Of a stretch of 64,000 nucleotides of DNA, positions 57,847 to 64,000 are shown one piece after another. Within the stretch, counting starts at the first letter, position 1; every line of letters starts with the position of its first letter. Location of the stretch: positions 372,001-436,000 of the forward strand of contig JACTVC010000033.1 in NCBI GenBank assembly GCA_018417955.1. Direction: 5' to 3'. This stretch comes from Laccaria trichodermophora (taxonomy: Eukaryota; Basidiomycota; Agaricomycetes; Agaricales; Hydnangiaceae). A program made the translations under genes and the position numbers. The notes beneath the pieces were generated by a model, which was not told the origin of the DNA, ran no database searches, and worked only from the letters and a program-made list of their open reading frames with translations.

Positions 57847-58717
57847 TTATGAGTCCTTATGAGTTTACAAGTAAGACTCATTCTTTATCAACTGAGGACT
57901 TAAGCAAATTTTTCATTCATTGATTGATTGATTCATTTACCTTTCATCACCGTGGGAACCTTTTCCCTTAAACAGAAAAGCAGCCATAAAATCAGAAGAA
58001 ATGGCAGGAAAAATGGCAAAAAATATGTAAAAAATCAGAATATTGCTTAGTAAGGTGGGGAGGCTGTGTTCAGGGTTCGGGGTCAATATCTAAATATAGA
58101 AACCACCTAAAAGTTGCCAGAAAATCAGAAAAAAATACCCAAAAATTAAGAGGCATCTTCTCTCTCACCATGGTGTTGAAGGAGCTGTGTTCAGGCTTCA
58201 GGGTCCATATCTAAATATAGAACAAAGGAAGGAAAATGGCTAGCAAATCAGAAAATAATGAGTAAAAATAAAAATCATACTTTTTTGTTGCCATGATGTA
58301 TGAGGGGCTGTGTCCAGGGTCCATATCCAAATATGGAAAATTAAGATAACTATGTAAAAATATTATCATATTATGCAATGGGACTATATATATCATCAGA
58401 CTAGCCATCTTGCTCTTTGAGATATTGGTCAAAAATGCATGACAATTTCCAAAAAGTGTCCAATTTTTTCAGTATTTTGTGTTTTTCTCAATGAGGAATG
58501 GTCTGCATGACATTATTTGTATCTATTTGTAAAGGTAAGGACAGGGGCTACAATTGTTGTTAGTGGAGCTAAGTGAGAGGCTGTGTTTCTGATACTGTGG
58601 GAATTTTAACCCAAAAAGGAAATTCATCACAGATATATAGAGCATGCTATTATAGGTTACAAAATATAACTAACCATCCTCTTTCCTGAGATACATGCAA
58701 ACAAGACTGTGGGAATA
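57847..58717 (+). mobile_element. HLE-B element, 5' part
   Basis: It starts TTATGAGTCC with its hairpin at 57,849-57,881. It follows 3,887-4,745 closely, then is cut after ctgtgggaata by another HLE-B copy at 58,718. The 3' part is missing. Confidence 0.8.
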
Positions 58718-58915
58718 TTATGAGTCCTTATGAGTTTACGAGTAAGACTCATTCTTCTTTTATCAACTGAGGACTTAGGCAAATTTTTCATTGATTGATT
58801 GATTGATTGATTGATTCATTTACCTTTCATCACTGTGGGAACCTTTTCTCTTGAACAGAAAAGCAGTCATAAAATCAGGAAAAATGGCAAATAAATTGGC
58901 AAAAAATATCTATAC
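58718..58915 (+). mobile_element. HLE-B element, 5' end nested in another copy
   Basis: TTATGAGTCC starts at 58,718, with its hairpin at 58,720-58,752 and an expanded (attg)n tract. It ends after about 200 bp. In the intact element the base after the insertion point is T. Confidence 0.75.
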
Positions 58916-58929
58916 ATGAAAACACAAAG

Positions 58930-59890
58930 GATTGATGGCTGACAAATTCAGCTTTATTTTACTAAGCACTTCACACCCTCACGAGATCTCTTTCACTGAG
59001 CTGTGCGAGCGGCATTTGCTGGGAACATTACATTGTGTCAACAAACAATCATTTCCCTTCTCAATGTTCTCAACCACCACCACCTCCCCTTCATGTCGAC
59101 GATTGCCCACAAACGAAGGCGACCGGCCACAAACACAGATGAACCATGATGACCAGCACCCACAAACAGACCAGGGTGGCGATGGGCACAGGTGAGCATG
59201 CTCCCCTCTACTACTACTCATCTCTAATACGAAATGCAGGTGCCATGTTGCTGACAGTGACATGGCAACCAAATGATGAACCACCTTCATCGTTGTTTAC
59301 TTTAGGACACAGGACAATGACGTTACAAGGACATGGTGAGTACCCCCCATCCTATGTCCATCCCAACCCACCTTGCTGAGACACAGGAAAACAACAGGAC
59401 AACGACATCAGATGACAACGAATGAGGAAATGGGGACGACGAGGACCCCACAGTGACAACATGGCATAATGATGTCATGAGGACATGGGATGACAATGCC
59501 TGCTCCAACCACCACTGCACACCCCAACAATGACGCAGATGCAGGCACTACGTCGTGTTGGCAAGGTGGCAACCATACCATGGCTACATACAACGAGGTA
59601 GTAAGTCCCATCCCACCTCATCCCTTGCCCACCCAAATAACACCTCACCAGACAAATGATGGGCCACAGCCACAATGCCCCTCCCCAGCAACAACCAACT
59701 ACAACCAATCATGACTGACGACTGACAACAAAATGACAAGACAACTATGCAACAACCACAGCACAACAACACCATGCAACCATATCCACAGACTATGACA
59801 GGATGGACACCACAGCAATGCGACGACGACACCACGATGCGACAACCACACAACCACCACAACCACACCATTATGAGGCCCTTTCTCCTC
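58930..59890. other. CpG-richer stretch without firm gene
   Basis: This DNA is richer in CpG and in repeated gac/cac/aac triplets than its flanks. Open frames occur on both strands but are low-complexity (Asp/His/Gln or Val/Gly-rich), with no recognised domain. It could be an eroded gene or a young insertion; I cannot decide. Confidence 0.3.
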
Positions 59891-60089
59891 ATCCCAATAT
59901 GTCTGTCTGCTCATGTGTTCTATTTTGTATTTTTTTATTTAGTTATTTATAGCTGTTGTCAATTTCATCAATGTGTCTTTGATTCTTCAACAAGTAGTTC
60001 CTATTTTAAGTGTGGGCTTATGCTTATAATTACATGTTGGTAACTTTGGATAAAGTATGTGTGTACCAGAACTAGGATTAGACATGCAT

Positions 60090-60650
60090 ACCAGGGGGTC
60101 CAGGGGGCTTGCCCCCAGCAAGCTGTGACCAGTGCTGGAGGAACAGCTGAGTGCCAGCAAGTGCCATGCCATAGGCACAGGTCTAAAGCTTGTGTAGAAA
60201 ATCAGAATATTGCTTAGTAAGTTGGGGAGGCTGTGTTCAGGGTGCAGGGTCCATATCCAAATATAGAAAGCTGTCTGAAAAATGGAAACAGATAGGTAGA
60301 GAAGCTGCAAAAAAACAGCATGATATTCACCATTGCTATGATCATGAAGGGGCTGTGTTCAGGGTTCAGGGTCCCTCTCTAAAAATAGAACAAAGCCAGA
60401 AAGCTTGTGTAAAATGATTATAAAGTAAGCCAAAAAAGGGGAGAAAAATAGAAATGATATTTGTTGTTGTTATGATGTTGAAGGGGCTGTGTTCAGGGTC
60501 CATATCTAAATATAGACAGAGCAAAAAAAAAGAACTCAGAGAAAATAGCTGGAAAATGAGGAAAAAGTGAAGAAACTTGTAGACAATAATTTAGCTATAT
60601 TTGGGCAGATTTCCATATTTGGAAGTGTATCCTGGACCCTGAATACAGCC
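60090..60650 (+). repeat. GC-rich palindrome plus HLE-B-type modules
   Basis: A copy of the ggggtccagggggcttgccc unit (60,095-60,190) is followed by three gggctgtgttcaggg modules like those in HLE-B. The modules continue in diverged form to about 61,130. Confidence 0.75.
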
Positions 60651-61130
60651 TCTCCAAAAGTTTAGCAACATTAAATATCAGAAATATGATTATATCATCT
60701 GACTAGCCTTCTTTCTTATGCAGATATTGGTCAAAGTACATGACTATTTTGAAAAAGTGTCCAATTTTTTTTCAGTATTTTGTGTTTTTCTCAACAAGGA
60801 ATGATCTGTGTGACATTATTTATATATATTTGTCAAGCTAAGCAAAGAAGCTACAATTCTTGTTAATAAAGCTAAGTGAGAGGCTGTGTTTCTGGTACTG
60901 TGGGAAATTTGACCCAAAAAGGAATTAGTGACAGTAGTATAGAGCATGCTGTTATATTTCTCAATGTGGTCACAAAATGTGACTAGCTATTTTCTTTCCT
61001 GAGATATATGCAAAGACACTTGTTTATTCATGTTTTTATATATTTTTCTTAATAAGAAATCATTCTGGTCATATGATTTCAGTACATTTAGAAATGTATG
61101 ACAAGGGGCTATAACTCATGTACTGTGGGA

Positions 61131-61904
61131 AAAAGTTCCCAAATAAGGAATGTGGACATGCCCTAAACTTCCTGGGTACTTCAAAGCTTCTGGTAAACAA
61201 TAGTAAACTTTCACTTTTGAACTTGAACCACCATCATCTTGCTTTGCTGGCACCTTCTTCACTCCATTCTGAGTCAACCACTGATGCTACTGCTACAATT
61301 CTTTTTGCTATGGCTTCTAGGCCTTCTCTGCTACACTTCTATGCCCTCTGTGTTCTGGAACATGCTCAGATCTGGAAATACTGGTCTTAGCTCTGAACTT
61401 GGTCATTTTTGGCCATGTAAGCCTATTTCTATATTTCTGTAGATACTCTGCTAATCTTTCTATATTCTAGATCAACAAACTCTCTGTTCTCTGGCTATTT
61501 TGAGCCCAGAAGGTATGTAACTTGCCCTTTTTAGTGCATATTCTCAAATTTAATATATTTAACCCAGAAAACACATCATTGGCTTTCTGCCAGTTAAATC
61601 CTATGGATTTCTATGCCACCTCTTTCTTAAACTATGGTAAGACCTTAGCTTGATCATATGTAACTCAGAACTGAGCACTCTTTTAGATCTTTTACACTGG
61701 GATCAAGGAAGTTTTGGCAACTACCTTGATCCCAGTGAGGTTGATTACAACCCTAGCCCTTGGGCACCCTCTATAGTGATTGACACTTCAGTCACCCACT
61801 AACAACTGACTATTAGTCTTGCAAACTCCATGAATACTACAGGACTAAATGTCAGGGTGTATATCTATATTGTATATAATCTGGGCTTGTATATTTCCAC
61901 TTTT
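61131..61904. other. No supportable gene
   Basis: AT-rich DNA. A short inverted pair, gatcaaggaagttttggcaa/ctaccttgatccc, lies near 61,700-61,735. Nothing else can be assigned. Confidence 0.35.
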
Positions 61905-62120
61905 ACCTAAATATATTTTGTTGTCCAGTGTCACACTAAATATATTTCTAGTGTGTCACACACCCCAAAATATATTTCCTCACTGGAATGGACTCCAAAT
62001 ATATTTCCTATGGCTGGACCCTGAATTGTGACTGTCACAATGTAGAAATATATTTCTTGTCTGGGATGGACTTGGGATATATTTTGCAGCTAGGGTTGAC
62101 TAAGGATATATTTTTTCAGC
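61905..62120 (+). repeat. Phased rrATATATTTy motifs
   Basis: Seven motifs of the form aaatatattty/ggatatatttt occur at about 61,908, 61,938, 61,967, 61,996, 62,047, 62,078 and 62,106, roughly every 30 bp (one gap of 50), in otherwise unlike sequence. Confidence 0.7.
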
Positions 62121-62284
62121 CACAAGGGGTGTCTGGGGTCCTATATTTAAGAGAAAAACTTGGGATTTTTTAAATATAGGGGATAGGGTATTTACCTATT
62201 ATTTTGTAGGCAGAATACCCTCATTGGGATGTTTGTTGACAGATATTTACCAATGGGTTTGACCCATGTGTAGTATATGCATTG

Positions 62285-63125
62285 ATGTGTGCACTATTTC
62301 CTAATTGGGAAAAGTGTTACACTTTTTTCTGCCACACCTGATGTCAGGCACAGTGCACATTTGGGTGGGTAACTGTTTCCCATGCTTTTTGGGCCAGAGG
62401 AGTTAATGGCTAGCATGGTGTGGTCATTGTTAGTGACGATGTGCACACTATTTCCTAATTGGGCCATTTCCTAATTAAGAAAAGTGTTACACTTTTTTCT
62501 GACAAACCTGGTGTCAGGCACAGTGCACATTTAGGTTGGGAACTGTTTTATATGCTTTTTGGGCCAGAAGAATTAATGGCTAGCATGGTGTGGTCATTGT
62601 TAATGATGATGTGCACACTATTTCCTAATTGGGCAACTTCCTAATTGGGAAAAGCGTTACACTTTTTTCTGACAGACCTGATGTCAGGCACAGTGCACAT
62701 TTAGGTTGGGAACTGTTTCCCATGCTTTTTGGGCCAGAAGAGTTAATGGCTAGCATGGTGTGGTCATTGTTAATGATGATGTGTGCACTATTTCCTAATT
62801 GGGCGACTTCCTAATTAAGAAAAGTGTTACACTTTTTTCTGACAAACCTGATGTCAGGCACAGTGCACATTTAGGTTGGGAACTGTTTCCCATGCTTTTT
62901 GAGCCAGAAGAATTAATGGCTAGCATGGTGTGGTCATTGTTAGTGACGATGTGCACACTATTTCCTAATTGGGCCATTTCCTAATTAAGAAAAGCATTAC
63001 ACTTTTTTCTGACACATCTGATGTCAGGCTGCGCATTGGGGTGGCGAATTATTTCCCACGCTTTTTGGGCCAGAACAGTTAATGGCTAGCATGGTGTTGT
63101 CCTTGTTAATGACGATGTTCGCATA
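62285..63125 (+). repeat. 170-bp satellite, five units
   Basis: The marker aaagtgttac (aaagcgttac, aaagcattac) recurs at 62,311, 62,481, 62,651, 62,821 and 62,991, exactly 170 bp apart. Each unit holds the palindrome AAAAGTGTTACACTTTT and ctgatgtcagg. Confidence 0.95.
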
Positions 63126-63149
63126 TTTCCCAATTGGGAAAGTCATTAC

Positions 63150-63830
63150 ATAATATCACTTTGGTTTGTAGTGTCTGCTTTTTTCATTACAACACTTTGT
63201 AGTGTCCGCTTTATTGATTAGAAAATTGTGTAGTGTCCACTTTTTTCATTAAAACACTATGTAGTGTCCGCTTTATTCATTAGAAAATTGTGTAGTGTCC
63301 GATTTTTTCATTAGAACACTTTGTAGTGTCCGCTTTTTTCATAAAACACTTTGTAGTGTCCGCTTTGTTCATTAGAAAATTGTGTACTGTCTGCTTTTTT
63401 CATTGCAACACATTTTAGTGTCTGCTTTATTCATTAGAAAATTGTGTAGTGTGCGCTTTTTTCATTACAACACTTTGTAGTGTCCGCTTTATTCATTAGA
63501 AAATTGTGTAGTGTCCGCTTCTTTCATTAAAAAACTATGTAGTGTTCACTTTGTTCATTAGAACATTGTGTAGTGTCCGATTTTTTCATTAAAACACTTT
63601 GCAGTGTCCGCTTTGTTCATTAGAAAATTGTGTAGTGGCTGCTTTTTTCATTACAATACTTTGTAGTGTCCGCTTTATTCATTAGAAAATTGTGTAGTGT
63701 CCGCTTTTTTCATTGCAACACTGTGTAGTGTCCGCTTTATTCATTAGAAAACTGTGTAGTGTCCGCTTTTTTCATTAGAAATGTGTGCAGTGTCCAATTC
63801 TTTCATTACAAAACTTTGTGGTTTGCCTTT
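63150..63830 (+). repeat. ~31-bp satellite, about 20 units
   Basis: The unit gtgtagtgtccgctttttt, then cattaraaaa(t/c)a or cattacaacact, alternates as a ~62-bp dimer. It directly follows the 170-bp satellite. Confidence 0.95.
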
Positions 63831-64000
63831 CTGATATCCTGCAGCTTCTTGGAAATATAGCTTAATGTTTCAGAGAAACTGACTCCAGCCAAAGACCTCT
63901 TCATCATTTAGAATCCATACACAAATTGTGTGTTGACTGACCATCAAGTGTTCTATTTGTTCCCTTGGCTAGCTTCAGTGATGTTGTCCAACATTCATTG

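Noticed and set aside
62285..63830. CRISPR array
   Set aside because: The segments between the repeats are themselves repeated, no cas genes occur, and the organism is eukaryotic.

Overview
This looks like a repeat-dense, largely heterochromatic stretch of a mushroom-forming fungus (Basidiomycota, Agaricomycetes). The basis is short introns (52 nt, measured twice), a fungal-type pogo transposase with a long basic tail, a Helitron helicase of the type I know from mushrooms, and several hypothetical protein families I recall only from Agaricomycetes. I see no rRNA, tRNA or CRISPR. The only clearly intact gene is the pogo transposase; the rest is mobile DNA, satellites and broken genes.

Layout. 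1-14 kb: an island of ordinary-composition DNA with decayed host-like genes (best: a GPI/TM-anchored-type aspartic protease, 8.3-10.3 kb), bounded by two inverted ~335-bp repeats. 14.2-19.7 kb: a 5.5-kb non-coding element made of a terminal hairpin, twelve 160-bp satellite units, perfect foldback hairpins and a tail of ~110-bp modules. 20-27 kb: a small copy of a related element, two decayed mushroom-type hypothetical genes, a TIR MITE and a truncated chromodomain. 27.2-33.9 kb: a Helitron replication-helicase reading frame on the minus strand, broken by TGA codons and missing its HUH segment. 35.2-44.5 kb: a hypothetical gene split in two by a 7.0-kb non-coding element (35,806-42,803), which itself carries a hAT-type MITE. 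45.2-50.4 kb: a 1.2-kb element split by a young 3,984-bp pogo transposon with TA duplications. 50.4-64 kb: further satellites, palindromes and element ends.

The main result is a family of Helitron-like elements, called HLE here. They share a 5' end that begins TTAYGAGTCC and folds into a hairpin, and a 3' end with a GCCATGC-type hairpin 11-13 nt before a CACAAG terminus. They leave no target duplication. Removing the 7-kb copy joins the two gene halves in frame, and removing the 45-50 kb copy regenerates the exact uninterrupted sequence of neighbouring repeats. The stem of the 5' hairpin differs between subfamilies by compensatory changes around a constant loop, GAGTTTACGA. The decayed Helitron helicase ends at 27,164 with the same 3' terminus, which suggests that the non-coding elements were mobilised by a Helitron of this lineage.

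Decay has a clear signature: nearly all in-frame stops in the minus-strand Helitron and mushroom-family genes are TGA, at positions where an arginine (CGA) is expected. This fits C-to-T loss at methylated CpG. The pogo copy and the central satellite units remain CpG-rich. Coordinates of repeats are approximate unless termini are stated. All family assignments are from memory of motifs, not from database searches.
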